Shown: piece by piece, positions 54,967 to 64,000 of the stretch | Layout: each line of letters opens with the position of its first letter | Position numbering within the stretch: position 1 is the stretch's first letter | NCBI GenBank assembly: GCA_977006965.1 | Contig: OZ345384.1 | Span: 1,550,001-1,614,000, forward strand | Length of the DNA stretch: 64,000 nucleotides | From: Phymatolithon calcareum | Taxonomy: Eukaryota; Rhodophyta; Florideophyceae; Hapalidiales | Direction: 5' to 3' | Program-made: the position numbers and the translations under genes | Notes under the pieces: generated by a model | The model's input: the letters and a program-made list of their open reading frames with translations, nothing else | Databases searched by the model: none | Told to the model about the DNA's origin: nothing

Positions 54967-57900
54967 TTATTCATCTTTCATTATTAAATTACATATAGCC
55001 ATCGCACCACTACTCAGTGCACCAACAAAAACCTTGCTTGCTTCATTGTAATCCCAGCAAGAAACACGGCACGGCAAATTCCCAAGCAGCGTGTCTTCTG
55101 CGGGTATATTCGCATAAACCAAGTTCCTCTTGCGGACGTATGCTTCTGCCGTATATGCGGGGAAAGAATTCGGCCAAACATGCGGCGTTTGCTGTCCACA
55201 ACTTCGAATAATCTCTTCCGCTTCCTTGTCAGTCAATTCATATTTACTGTCCCTGCCATGCTCGCTCGACCTTTCATCTTGAGAACCACGCCGTCCTTGC
55301 CCAGATTTCCAGACACAATTTCGAGTGTTTCGATTCCAAATTATGACTACACCCTTATAGTCCCGCGACAAAACGTGCAATCCGTCACCACTTTCAGATA
55401 CCCCCATAACAAGCATCCTGCGCCCTTCCAATGCATCTCCGATTTGCATTCCTGATTCCACGTCCCAGATGCGAACTGTTTTGTCCCACGATCCCGAAAC
55501 GATCCGTTCACCATCCGAGCTGAACGAAACACATCTCACCCACCTGCTGTGACCTTCAAGAGCGTTCCCAATTTGACTAAATGTCTCCGCGTCCCACAGA
55601 CGAATAGTTTTGTCACCAGAACCGGACACCACCTGTCGCCCATCATGACTGAACGAAACGGAATCCACCGCACCAGTGTGCCCTTCCATTGCGCCACAAA
55701 TCTGATTGCCCGTACGCGACTCCCACAAACATACCCTTCCATCTTGCGACCCAGACGCAATTCGAACCGCGTCACCGCTTAACGCAACGGCCCGCACCCC
55801 TGCGGAATCTCCATATTCAAACTCACTTGCTTCCGCTTCCACGCATGTGTCCCAAATCCGAATAGTACCATCCTCACACCCGGAAATTATACTTCCCCCG
55901 TTAGGAGTAAACGCAACACTTGTCACCCAGTCGTGCACATTTGCGGATGTCCACGTATTTCTCCCACTGTTCCCGTCCCATAACCGAACAGTGCCATCAC
56001 TCGATCCTGATGCAATTTCACGTCCATCAGCACTGAATTTAACACACATCACCGAATATGTGTGTCCTTCAAACGGCTCTCCGATACTCCTCCATGCCCC
56101 CGACATGGCCGTGTCCCATACACGAATTGTATTCTCTCCTGACCCCGTCACCAACCGTTGGCCCATCCCACTGAATGCAACAGAGTTTATGCAATACCGG
56201 TCCGCGTCGGCATCTTCGAAAATACAATTCCCATTGCAGCTGTCCACAACTTTCAGTGTTCCATACTCCAGACCCATTGCAACCCATTGGTCGTCATTCG
56301 AAACCGCGATACAACTAACCATCCTCTCCTGTAGGAATTCTCCAATCTGTGCACCGCTGCTTGCCTCCCAAATCCTCAACGTACGATCCTCAGAGCACGA
56401 AAACATCTTCTCGCCATCGCTACTCACAGCAACATCGTTCACCCGCGCGCTGTGACCTTCGAGAACACGCACTGCCGACTCACATGTCTCCCATTCCCAG
56501 ACAGTGATCGATTTGTCATCCGACCCAGAGACAATTGTTTTTGATGCACCAGCAAACAATACGCAAGATACAAAGCCAGTGTGTCCTTTCAGCCGCTTCA
56601 ATATATCACCTGTTGACGCATCTGCGACTAAAACATCACAGCCTGCTCCTGCCGCGAAAAAACGTCCACACGGAGAACAATCAACCGCACCGCAATACTC
56701 ACCAACGGGGATCTCCATCATCTGCGCGCTCCGCGGATCTGGGAAAAACGAGTTCACCGGTCGCAAATATGGCTTCGGTGTCTGCAATTCCACGCTTTTC
56801 AAGTACGCCTCTACAACTGCGTTCTCCGTCCTAATGTTGAACAACCGTCCACACACTTGGAACAGAAACGCTCGTTGCCCTTCCGTTACTCTTCCCCACG
56901 ACAATTGTATCCCTTTCCAAAGCAAGTCAAAGCTCTGTCTCACTCTTTGTGGAATAACTTCGTCCCCAGCCGTCACCAAACAATCAAAATCCGACTTCAG
57001 TACCACCATCCCACCGACCTTAACACGTGCATACGTCCAACGCCCATCCAACAAAAGAGACCCAAGCTCCATCATCAAATCTCCACACATCAGGTGTCTC
57101 GCAACTTCCACAAGAATATATCCGTCATTTCCCACGTACCACCATGGTCTCGGTTTCTGCGCCAACAACCTTCCCTCAAATGAACCACCTTCATCTGATA
57201 TCAACGAATCTTCACATGTCCTCGGTTCCGGTGCTAGGTATCCATTCAGAAGTTGCCTGTGCCATTCTGAGCTTGTCTTCATTGTTTCCGCCTGTCCTTT
57301 ACAAAACTCCAATTGCAAATCATGCAGCATCACACCACCTTCTTTCCCCCGCCCTTCTGCATCTTCTCGAAAACTCAGATTACAAAGACTCATCCCGCTC
57401 AGAAGCCGTACAACGTCCAACGCAAAATCTTCCTCCACCTTCCACATTCGACTCAGCACGCAAATCGGAATCCAAGCCTGGTTTCGCAACACGCACAGAC
57501 TTGTGTACAGATCGGTAATGCTGTGTCCGCCGCAAACAGTTGTAGGTGTATTCAGCTCCGCAAAATCATCTTCAAGTACTTCCAGGCTCAGCAACAGTCC
57601 TGCGTTTAAACTATTGCCTTCTGGGCCCTTGAATTTCCCAATATCTCTTCTTCGTTTCTCCAGTCGGCGAATGTACTCGTCGCATGCACCGTCAAAGTCC
57701 TTTCGATCTCTTTCGAGTAGAGCAACTGTGCACCCGGCCACTGCCAGCGCTATCGGAAGCCCCGCACACATCGTAAGGATCGGCTCTATACTTCTTCTTA
57801 CGTCGTCGGTGACTTCTGGAAGACTCTCTTTCGTCGCAGCCCGTGTCGCATGCATCATAAATATGTTCACCGACACTGGGCCAAGCGGATTCCTTGGACC

Positions 57901-59040
57901 AAAGTCAATCATGTTCCCCGCAAAAAGTGCAATGGTCGTACTCCTTGTGGTTAACGCCATTCGACTATCGGAGCAACATCTTAACAACTGCCGCAGATCC
58001 TTCAACAACCCCGTCTCGCACTCTTTCGTAGGCCACACATCGTCCACAAGAAATAGGCACCTTCTCCCCGAAAACCACGCCACTGCATAATCCACAGCTT
58101 CCCGTAGCGACTTCGACTCCTCCACGGCACATACAGATCCTGCTGCACCTGTAAGACGCATTATTTTCACGACTTCTCCTCTTGCCGTCACGAACGTTGC
58201 CTTTTGACCAAGAACCATGTATTGCACTCCGTCCGGAAATCGTTTGCAAATGTCATCATCAAACGCAAGTCCCTGCAAAGCAATCGTCTTCCCAACTCCC
58301 GCCATTCCGACCACACCGTGCGCAGGCGTAATGATCCCACCCCTACTCACTCCAGTCGCCGCAGTAACCGTGGACGACGAGTCCGACGATAAAATCGATT
58401 GCTTCAAGATTCCTTCGGGAGTACACAGCTTTCCATCCTCATCCTTGCCATCAAAGTTCAACGTTGTGCCTAGGGGGAGTTGCAGCGTGCTTGCTCCCAC
58501 TCGGTACTCTTCTTTTTCACTACCCGCCATTTCCATCTTGTCGAGCTTGGTGACAACGACATCATGCCGTTCTTGAATATTCTCTTCTGTGACGAACGTT
58601 GCAATCACATCTTCTAGCTTGTTCGACGCGATTTGCACTTGCTGTTGGACGTCATTCATGGTCTCGCTTAAAGCTGTGGCTCGAGTTGTTCGCCGAAACA
58701 AAGACTTGAATTTGGACGATGGGCCACCTTTACTTCCCGTAAACGCCTTTGCACAACCTTCCTCCAAGCTTGAGTCGCACTTCTTCACAATGTCGCGCAC
58801 GGACGTAACTTTTTCCAGGAAGGCATCGCGGATAGGCGTAGGGGCCGACGCTGGTACCGATCCAAGATATGTCTCCACAACTCCTATTTCTCGCATCAGC
58901 TTGTCCAGATCATTGGTCAACCCTTGGAAGGTCTCAGGTCCGCGGTTAACTTTGCCAATTCGCGTTTTGATGCTATTTACAACGTTACGCATTTCCGCGA
59001 TGATGCCAATTACGGAGGCTACGCCGCCGACGATTTCCAT
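54967..59040 (-). CDS. NLR-type STAND protein: N-terminal helical domain, NB-ARC, WD40 propellers (paralogue 2)
   Basis: 1357 residues from the ATG at 59040. Same architecture as the gene at 32827. Residues 1-180 are helical (MEIVGGVASVIGIIAEMRNV). Walker A GMAGVGKT is at 245-252, LFLVDDVW at 329-336, LTTRST at 363-368, GLPIALAV at 427-434 and LHD at 572-574. WD40 repeats run from ~785 to the end. The ATPase half is close to identical with paralogue 1. The WD40 half differs at clustered positions, for example EGHTYSVMC against EGHTNSVNC, NVHDWV against NVHSWV, GHSRWVRC against GHRNLVRC. A 4-residue insertion (TAMSGAWRS against TGAWRS) lies in one blade. It is intact and probably expressed. 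No introns were seen. Confidence 0.93.
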   Translation of the reverse strand: MEIVGGVASVIGIIAEMRNVVNSIKTRIGKVNRGPETFQGLTNDLDKLMREIGVVETYLGSVPASAPTPIRDAFLEKVTSVRDIVKKCDSSLEEGCAKAFTGSKGGPSSKFKSLFRRTTRATALSETMNDVQQQVQIASNKLEDVIATFVTEENIQERHDVVVTKLDKMEMAGSEKEEYRVGASTLQLPLGTTLNFDGKDEDGKLCTPEGILKQSILSSDSSSTVTAATGVSRGGIITPAHGVVGMAGVGKTIALQGLAFDDDICKRFPDGVQYMVLGQKATFVTARGEVVKIMRLTGAAGSVCAVEESKSLREAVDYAVAWFSGRRCLFLVDDVWPTKECETGLLKDLRQLLRCCSDSRMALTTRSTTIALFAGNMIDFGPRNPLGPVSVNIFMMHATRAATKESLPEVTDDVRRSIEPILTMCAGLPIALAVAGCTVALLERDRKDFDGACDEYIRRLEKRRRDIGKFKGPEGNSLNAGLLLSLEVLEDDFAELNTPTTVCGGHSITDLYTSLCVLRNQAWIPICVLSRMWKVEEDFALDVVRLLSGMSLCNLSFREDAEGRGKEGGVMLHDLQLEFCKGQAETMKTSSEWHRQLLNGYLAPEPRTCEDSLISDEGGSFEGRLLAQKPRPWWYVGNDGYILVEVARHLMCGDLMMELGSLLLDGRWTYARVKVGGMVVLKSDFDCLVTAGDEVIPQRVRQSFDLLWKGIQLSWGRVTEGQRAFLFQVCGRLFNIRTENAVVEAYLKSVELQTPKPYLRPVNSFFPDPRSAQMMEIPVGEYCGAVDCSPCGRFFAAGAGCDVLVADASTGDILKRLKGHTGFVSCVLFAGASKTIVSGSDDKSITVWEWETCESAVRVLEGHSARVNDVAVSSDGEKMFSCSEDRTLRIWEASSGAQIGEFLQERMVSCIAVSNDDQWVAMGLEYGTLKVVDSCNGNCIFEDADADRYCINSVAFSGMGQRLVTGSGENTIRVWDTAMSGAWRSIGEPFEGHTYSVMCVKFSADGREIASGSSDGTVRLWDGNSGRNTWTSANVHDWVTSVAFTPNGGSIISGCEDGTIRIWDTCVEAEASEFEYGDSAGVRAVALSGDAVRIASGSQDGRVCLWESRTGNQICGAMEGHTGAVDSVSFSHDGRQVVSGSGDKTIRLWDAETFSQIGNALEGHSRWVRCVSFSSDGERIVSGSWDKTVRIWDVESGMQIGDALEGRRMLVMGVSESGDGLHVLSRDYKGVVIIWNRNTRNCVWKSGQGRRGSQDERSSEHGRDSKYELTDKEAEEIIRSCGQQTPHVWPNSFPAYTAEAYVRKRNLVYANIPAEDTLLGNLPCRVSCWDYNEASKVFVGALSSGAMAICNLIMKDE

Positions 59041-60726
59041 GTCGACGTTGCCTACAAGGTGGACTGCACCTGGTTTGGCGGAAGCGATGGAGTCGGTACT
59101 GTAGGGGTAGGCGGCGTTGTTGCCCGGGGGCTGAAGACAGCGAAAGTGGGGGATGCTAGTATCATCCGTCGCAGGGGACTCCTTGGGGGTCGTTGAAATT
59201 TAAAGGAAAAAATGGGACCTTCGGTTTCCGGGGACAGAGCTAAACTTGAAAATTTATGAGAATGTACACGGACAGTCATATGATAAGACAATTTGAGCTG
59301 ATAATTTATAATTGGATCAGCTCGCGACTTCGTGCCCACTATACACCGGCCGTTTTTGTGTGTGTACTCGCTTAAGAATGTCGTCATCCGCGAGCTTCGC
59401 GTTAGGTCCGTCCCGTCCAGGTCTGCTCCATGTTTGATATTCGGCAAGCGTATCATTTCTGTACCGGTTCCTTCATCCGCTCTGTATGACGTTCCTGCGA
59501 AAATCGACTCATTCGATTATACTACCCTTTTCGAAGAACACCCTTTGTCGGATCAGCAAGAACAAAGACGATACGGAGGTATGGCAATCATCTCAAATGT
59601 TCCCACTTCAATTCTGACATTACCTACCTCTTGAGATCGTACACTGCGTGCAGACCACCGAGGATGGCATACAAGCCCCTGCATGGAAATTGTCGCCGGT
59701 GACCCGCATAGATCGATACCCGTTGTTATGTCTCGGTGCCAAATCCGGTGGCAGCCGAGAAGCGATCACGCGCGACGACATCCGGGCGTCGATCGAAATC
59801 GCTCAAGACTGTCTTGGCGCCGGAAACAGTAGCTGTCGAGAAGCAGCCCCGCGCGAAGGCGTTCCCGTGCTCGAGACAATCTCAACGCCGAAATCAGCGG
59901 CAGTCGAGAAGCGACCACGCGTGAAAACGTTCCCGCGCGAACCGAAGTCGGTCAAACCTGTCTAGGCGACAGCAGCATTAGGCGAGCGAGGAAAGGGCCA
60001 AGGACGTCTTCCAGATGTGATTCGGTGCGACCATCGCACCGATTTTCGCCACGCGGCGCTAAGCTGCGATGGACCGAATTTCTGTGAGTCGGATTTACGG
60101 GCGCGCGCACCCGGCGGCGTTTGAAGACGCGGTACCACGCGGCGAAGGGTGGACAACCTGCGCAACAGTCTCACCGTCGCGCACTGTCTCCAGCGACTGC
60201 TTCAGAGTCCGAATCTCGCCGACCGAATGCGCTATATTAAGCCGAACGCCGAAGTTCCCTTGATCTCCAACGCGCGCATCGAAAGCTTGCAGACGCATTC
60301 ACACGGAGGCACGGATTACCGAACGTGCCTGAACCGAGACATGATCTTACGTTTTTTTCGTTGTCCACCCACCCACTCTTCATAGACTTTTGTAGTAGTA
60401 TTCAAGCTACCCCACGTCTACAACTACGGCAATACGGTTCTCCGGCAAGTGGTGCTTGTCCGGGAGGAGGTTCCTAAGAGTTACGGGACTGTGTCCGGAA
60501 ACTCTAGTAAGTAGAAGCGCGACAGGGCTCGCCGTCTCTGGGGAGCTAGGCCATTGGACGCCGTGAAAGCTAAGTCGCCAAAGTTACGGTTTATGTTTGG
60601 AATAACCGAGATCTTATACGAATCTGTCAAAGGCAGGCAGTCTCCAAACCTGCATCACTATCACAATGTTTACTGTTTCGATCGCAGTTATAAGGGAAAA
60701 AATACAATTTTTAATGCGACAGACAC
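59041..60726. other. Intergenic stretch with a coding-like minisatellite
   Basis: The NLR promoter presumably lies at its left end. A degenerate tandem repeat (59736-59965) follows. No intact gene was recognised; small frames such as 60554-60886 are probably fortuitous. Confidence 0.4.
59736..59965 (+). repeat. Degenerate ~70-80-bp tandem repeat, coding-like
   Basis: Three units start with a GTGGCAGCCGAGAAGCG-like motif (about 59748, 59829, 59899). In the plus frame they encode variants of AAEKRSRATT, AVEKQPRAKAFP and AVEKRPRVKTFP, a basic repeat separated by Lys/Ser/Val-rich linkers. The peptide-level conservation suggests the remains of a histone-H1-like or otherwise basic repetitive protein. 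The frame ends TAG at 59963. Confidence 0.55.
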
Positions 60727-62091
60727 TCAAAACCCATCACTGGTTTCCTGTTCGTCCCCTTCTTCCTCATCATTCTCATCACTATCAATTGCAGTCCTTT
60801 TTGTAGACGCTCTCGCTTTCACCAAGGCTCCGCTCTCGTCAATGCGGATTAGAAATAGTCGGACAAGGTCTGCCATATTAATATAAGTCAGCAATCCAGA
60901 CCCATAGTCGTGCATGAGCATCGCAACTCGCATAACTTCACCCAGCTGCATTGCATGCCGCGGAAACTCAGAACCAGCAGTAGCAGGACGTAGGTTGTCC
61001 AACCTCCTAATTCTCACAAGTGCAGTATGAAGTCCTCTGTTCTCCTTCAATTTGGCAAAGGACTTAATAATTGCACACCATACCTTCACTCCTGTGGTGA
61101 TGATTGCGGTGGACACAACAGATGAATACACCTCCTTGTCGAAGTACGCACGCATCGAAAGCCGATCGATAAGGTCAGAATCCAGCCCCTTCTTGTTTTT
61201 GCGCATAAGCTGCACAAAATCCACGGATGATCTCCACTCGGCCGCAAGTGCGCACCCCAGGCCAGAGTTTAAGGTCTGGATTGCCTTAATTATGTTATTG
61301 CTTTCCTCTGGACTTAAGTAGATGACACGGCAAGCTTCATTTTCAACGGTACCATTTTTTAAATTGGACAGCCACTTTTTCACATCGCTCTCTATGGCTT
61401 CCGATAAATCGAAAATTGATCCTTCCTGGTGGACGAACTCAGTCAACAGATCAATCATCGCCGAAATGACTTTCCATCCCATGTCCAAGTTCGACTTCTC
61501 GGATACTTTGAGCAAATGCGGCCACCCACGATAAGAAATTTTTAGAAGAATTTTGCGGTTTGTCTCCTTCCTCCACCATGATACACAGTGTGCCTCTGGT
61601 TTTTTGGCAATTACGTAGAAAATTGCGTGGTAGAGGACGAATGGAATGTTATCAAATATTGTTCCAGCGGCAGCTTCTCGGAGAGTTTCCAACACCACAT
61701 CGACACACTTTACAGCATTCTGCAGTGCTGCAATACGAGCTCCGTTGCTATTTAGGATGCTCTCAGCAGTCACATCTGTAGCGCCAATTTTGCTGACTTT
61801 TTTGGGGTAGTGCTCAACCAGTGATTCGAGGATGTACTTGCGCATTCCAACCTCGTAGACTTGCCTACGAAGCTTTTTCGACAGATCGGAAGACTTGGAC
61901 AGTTCAACACAGCTGAGTGTGGACACAGACAACAACGCGTTCGCTTTAGCAGGTTCATCGAATTTTTTCTCAACGGTTGCTTTGGTCTCCTTGATCACTT
62001 CGTCCCAAATCCCTCGACGGACAGCGTGGACAAAACCTTCCTCGCTCCGAAGCCACAATATTTGAAGCAAACCGAGAGATGTGTCTGCCAT
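60727..62091 (-). CDS. Orphan helical protein with acidic tail
   Basis: 454 residues from the ATG at 62091 (an in-frame GTG at 62112 is less likely). No family was recognised. The sequence is mostly helix-forming, with conserved-looking segments KLRRQVYEVGMRKYI, FVLYHAIFYVIAKKPEAHC and MQLGEVMRVAMLMHDYG. It ends in a highly acidic tail (DSDENDEEEGDEQETSDGF). A decayed paralogue lies at 10257-11661 on the other strand and keeps these segments and the tail, which shows that the frame is genuinely coding and belongs to a multicopy family. It is 738 bp downstream of a tyrosine recombinase on the same strand, so it could be mobile-element cargo. The 10-kb relic is not next to a recombinase, which argues against that. 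Confidence 0.7.
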   Translation of the reverse strand: MADTSLGLLQILWLRSEEGFVHAVRRGIWDEVIKETKATVEKKFDEPAKANALLSVSTLSCVELSKSSDLSKKLRRQVYEVGMRKYILESLVEHYPKKVSKIGATDVTAESILNSNGARIAALQNAVKCVDVVLETLREAAAGTIFDNIPFVLYHAIFYVIAKKPEAHCVSWWRKETNRKILLKISYRGWPHLLKVSEKSNLDMGWKVISAMIDLLTEFVHQEGSIFDLSEAIESDVKKWLSNLKNGTVENEACRVIYLSPEESNNIIKAIQTLNSGLGCALAAEWRSSVDFVQLMRKNKKGLDSDLIDRLSMRAYFDKEVYSSVVSTAIITTGVKVWCAIIKSFAKLKENRGLHTALVRIRRLDNLRPATAGSEFPRHAMQLGEVMRVAMLMHDYGSGLLTYINMADLVRLFLIRIDESGALVKARASTKRTAIDSDENDEEEGDEQETSDGF

Positions 62092-62828
62092 ACTGCTGAT
62101 CGTTGCGTGCACGGAATAATCTTAGGTGGGTACTTTGGAGTTTCTTGGGCAACGCGAGGATCTCCTGGTATCTCAGTGAGATAATTTCTAGGGAGACTCA
62201 TACTAAAAGTTATGATTTAGAAAAATATCATCACAGAACTGTGGTTGGACATCGGTTAAAAATTCTGTGAGGCCACTTTAAATATGAAACAAACAATATA
62301 TATTTTGGGTACCAAGAAATTTCGCTGTGAACTCAGAACTATCTTAATGTTCAGAAAAGGGAATTGAGGGATCGATAGCATTCTGAACAATAATATTAAC
62401 TGCTACAGATGTAATTAAATACCCTGCACAGCCACTTCAAACGTGAAACAAAATATTAGCTTTCTGCGAGTCCAGATAATTAGCTGGTTCATCAGATTTT
62501 TTCTGTTTGTTAATAAGAGGGAAGACACGGAACGAAAACGATTCTGAATATTTATATTAACCTCTGTATAAATATATTTGTGTTGGTTCTCATAAAGAAC
62601 ATTTTTGTAAGTACATGTTTTAGCATGGTTGATCAGCGATACCGCTGTTGGAAACGGGAAAGACGTGTTGACAACTCAGAGTCTGTGTGACGGAGAAAAC
62701 ATCTTATGTGTAAACATTTCAAGTATGGAAATCCTCATAACTCCATAGCCCTTTCGCGTATCTACATAGCCCTAGATGGAATTTCAAACTAATGTTAATC
62801 GGAATCATTATAAAAGTGTCTCATCCTT
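62092..62828. other. AT-rich spacer
   Basis: Separates the orphan gene from the recombinase. Several short similar motifs recur (GTGAGGCCACTTTAAATATGA near 62270 against GCACAGCCACTTCAAACGTGA near 62427). No gene was recognised. Confidence 0.4.
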
Positions 62829-64000
62829 TCATGCACCGTAACGCAGCTCAGTCGTTCCTAGAGCTGTAAACCCAGCCAGAGCATAAGAGTTCTCCTTATC
62901 AACTACACCAATGTAGAGCAGCATTTCTGAAAAGCTTTCCCATTTGAAACAACGGAAAATTGAAACAATGTCCCAACGAAGGATGAAGTAGAAATATCCA
63001 GCCCCACCTCTTCGCGCACTGTGTTCCGACAAATGTCCTGATATTCCAACATGTTCAGCCATTTTCGCAATAGTTTTCCTGTACGTATCGTGATCTATTC
63101 TTCGTCCCGGTTGAATTCTGTTAGAGCAAACCATAGGAAAGAGGGGTCCGGATGTAATACCGAACGCTCGCAAAATGCAAAGCCATCGGAGCAGAGCTGA
63201 AAGGCCACATATAGATATATGAAGACCTCTTGTGAATTGGAAATGGGTCTTGGACGTCAGATTGTTCTTAGTTATTTGTAGAGTAGCTACAATTGCTGAA
63301 TCAACAGTATTTCCTGTAAATCTCAGTGACTCTTGATCAAGACGAATCATTTCATCGGCGCGAGACACGGAGGAAAACTGCATGCAATTTATGATGGCGC
63401 ATTGCAATTGAAGAATATCGACAGTTATGTCAGCGCTCATTGCTCGTTGCACAAAGGGCTCGACGAACGAATCCGTCAGCAAACGAACGTCTTCATGTGT
63501 TTCTTGATACGCGCGTTTCGTAATGTTCGAACCGCATTCCTTCTGAGCACGTGAAAGGGCCTTGATAAGAACTGTTAAATCTTCGCACTTTCCTGGATTT
63601 CCTCTGTAACACCCGTTACCCAAATCAACGTAGTTTCCGTTTTCTCCACGAGACCTCCAGTAGCTGACAACTGAGCTCCTGATGTTAACTCCCGTTGTGT
63701 GGGCACCGAGACCCTCATATCCTTGAGAAGGGGGACCACAACGTTCAAAGATAAGTGCAAGAGCAACTGACACGGGGTGACATTCTTCAGATCGGGGGCT
63801 ACTCGGAACAATTGTATCTGGATCCACTCCAGCACGCCGAAGTGCAGAGTCGTAGAGCTTTTGGTTACCCTTGTACCTTATTCTGGTCGCTTCGCTTGTT
63901 GGATTTCGCACAATATGACGAGCACGATCGATTGACTTTGGGCCACCAATTGAATTTCCTTTCAACATCTTCGAGCTTCGCACAAGAAGAGCCGGCGGAG
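62829..64000 (-). CDS. Crypton-like tyrosine recombinase, 5' end beyond the window
   Basis: An open frame of 390 codons runs off the right edge, so the start is not seen. The C-terminal half has the tyrosine-recombinase catalytic set: SVSRADEM with the first Arg, SEHSARRGGAGYFYF with the H-x-x-R box, a Trp-containing FKWESFSEM, and LLYIGVV with the presumed nucleophilic Tyr. This order and the HSARRGGA wording resemble Crypton and related eukaryotic YR transposons. A reverse transcriptase, as in DIRS or Ngaro, is not seen within the window. The N-terminal part (RARHIVRNPTSEATRIRYKG) is shared with the relic at 4690-5965. All catalytic residues are intact, so it may be active. Ends and target site cannot be defined here. 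Confidence 0.8.
   Translation of the reverse strand, partial: PPALLVRSSKMLKGNSIGGPKSIDRARHIVRNPTSEATRIRYKGNQKLYDSALRRAGVDPDTIVPSSPRSEECHPVSVALALIFERCGPPSQGYEGLGAHTTGVNIRSSVVSYWRSRGENGNYVDLGNGCYRGNPGKCEDLTVLIKALSRAQKECGSNITKRAYQETHEDVRLLTDSFVEPFVQRAMSADITVDILQLQCAIINCMQFSSVSRADEMIRLDQESLRFTGNTVDSAIVATLQITKNNLTSKTHFQFTRGLHISICGLSALLRWLCILRAFGITSGPLFPMVCSNRIQPGRRIDHDTYRKTIAKMAEHVGISGHLSEHSARRGGAGYFYFILRWDIVSIFRCFKWESFSEMLLYIGVVDKENSYALAGFTALGTTELRYGA

Larger units (their letters stand above)
52274..56274. repeat. Tandem duplication, unit B
   Basis: Partner of 46340-50331. It runs from codon 100 of Pcs to a point in the WD40 region of the full NLR gene, beyond which that gene continues without a break. 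The two endpoints are complementary to those of unit A, as expected of one tandem duplication. The 1.9 kb between the units is extra sequence. Confidence 0.93.

Noticed and set aside
60727-64000. Recombinase and orphan gene as one two-gene mobile element
   Set aside because: The other recombinase copy (4690-5965) and the other orphan copy (10257-11661) are several kilobases apart, on opposite strands and separated by an independent Tigger element, so linkage is not supported.

Overview
The window is eukaryotic nuclear DNA. Its intact genes are long, almost intron-free reading frames (one convincing intron, about 99 bp, in the R3H-SUZ gene), spread among many decayed transposons and gene fragments. 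The mix of gene types and the intron poverty would fit a red alga or another intron-poor protist. The organism cannot be fixed from the sequence alone, so this is an inference. No rRNA gene, no CRISPR array and no bona fide stand-alone tRNA gene were found.

Layout. 1-32 kb is mainly a transposon graveyard. It holds a complete but dead hAT element (1902-4534, 8-bp target duplication) with a tRNA-headed SINE inside its transposase, and a relic of a tyrosine recombinase (4.7-6.0 kb). Next comes a complete pogo/Tigger element with TA target duplication (6187-9998), followed by a dead paralogue of the orphan gene at 60.7 kb, a 220-nt fold-back and decayed reading frames. A CACTA/Tnp2-like transposase relic lies at 19.6-22.7 kb. 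Two Mutator-like elements are nested one in the other (23351-26397 and 25038-26171, each with 10-bp target duplications). Two copies of a 1.1-kb gene relic, a fragment of the R3H-SUZ gene and WD40 gene relics complete this part.

32-64 kb is richer in genes. An STAND/NLR gene (NB-ARC plus WD40, 1351 codons) lies at 32.8-36.9 kb. Then follow paired perfect palindromes, a third Mutator-like element, an R3H-SUZ RNA-binding protein gene and a PH-domain protein kinase gene. The block phosphatidylcholine synthase (Pcs-type) / SLC35B1-like ER transporter / NLR occurs twice, through a tandem duplication of about 4.0 kb (46340-50331 and 52274-56274). The duplication left a full Pcs gene with a truncated NLR on one side and a truncated Pcs with a full NLR on the other. 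A copine fragment sits at the junction. The right end carries an orphan helical gene with an acidic tail and an intact Crypton-like tyrosine recombinase that runs off the window.

The most interesting system is the NLR family: two full genes, one truncated copy and at least two further relics. The copies are nearly identical, except that amino-acid changes cluster at the WD40 positions that form the binding face of the propeller. Fungal NWD incompatibility genes show the same pattern. This suggests a fast-evolving recognition repertoire, possibly immune or allorecognition.
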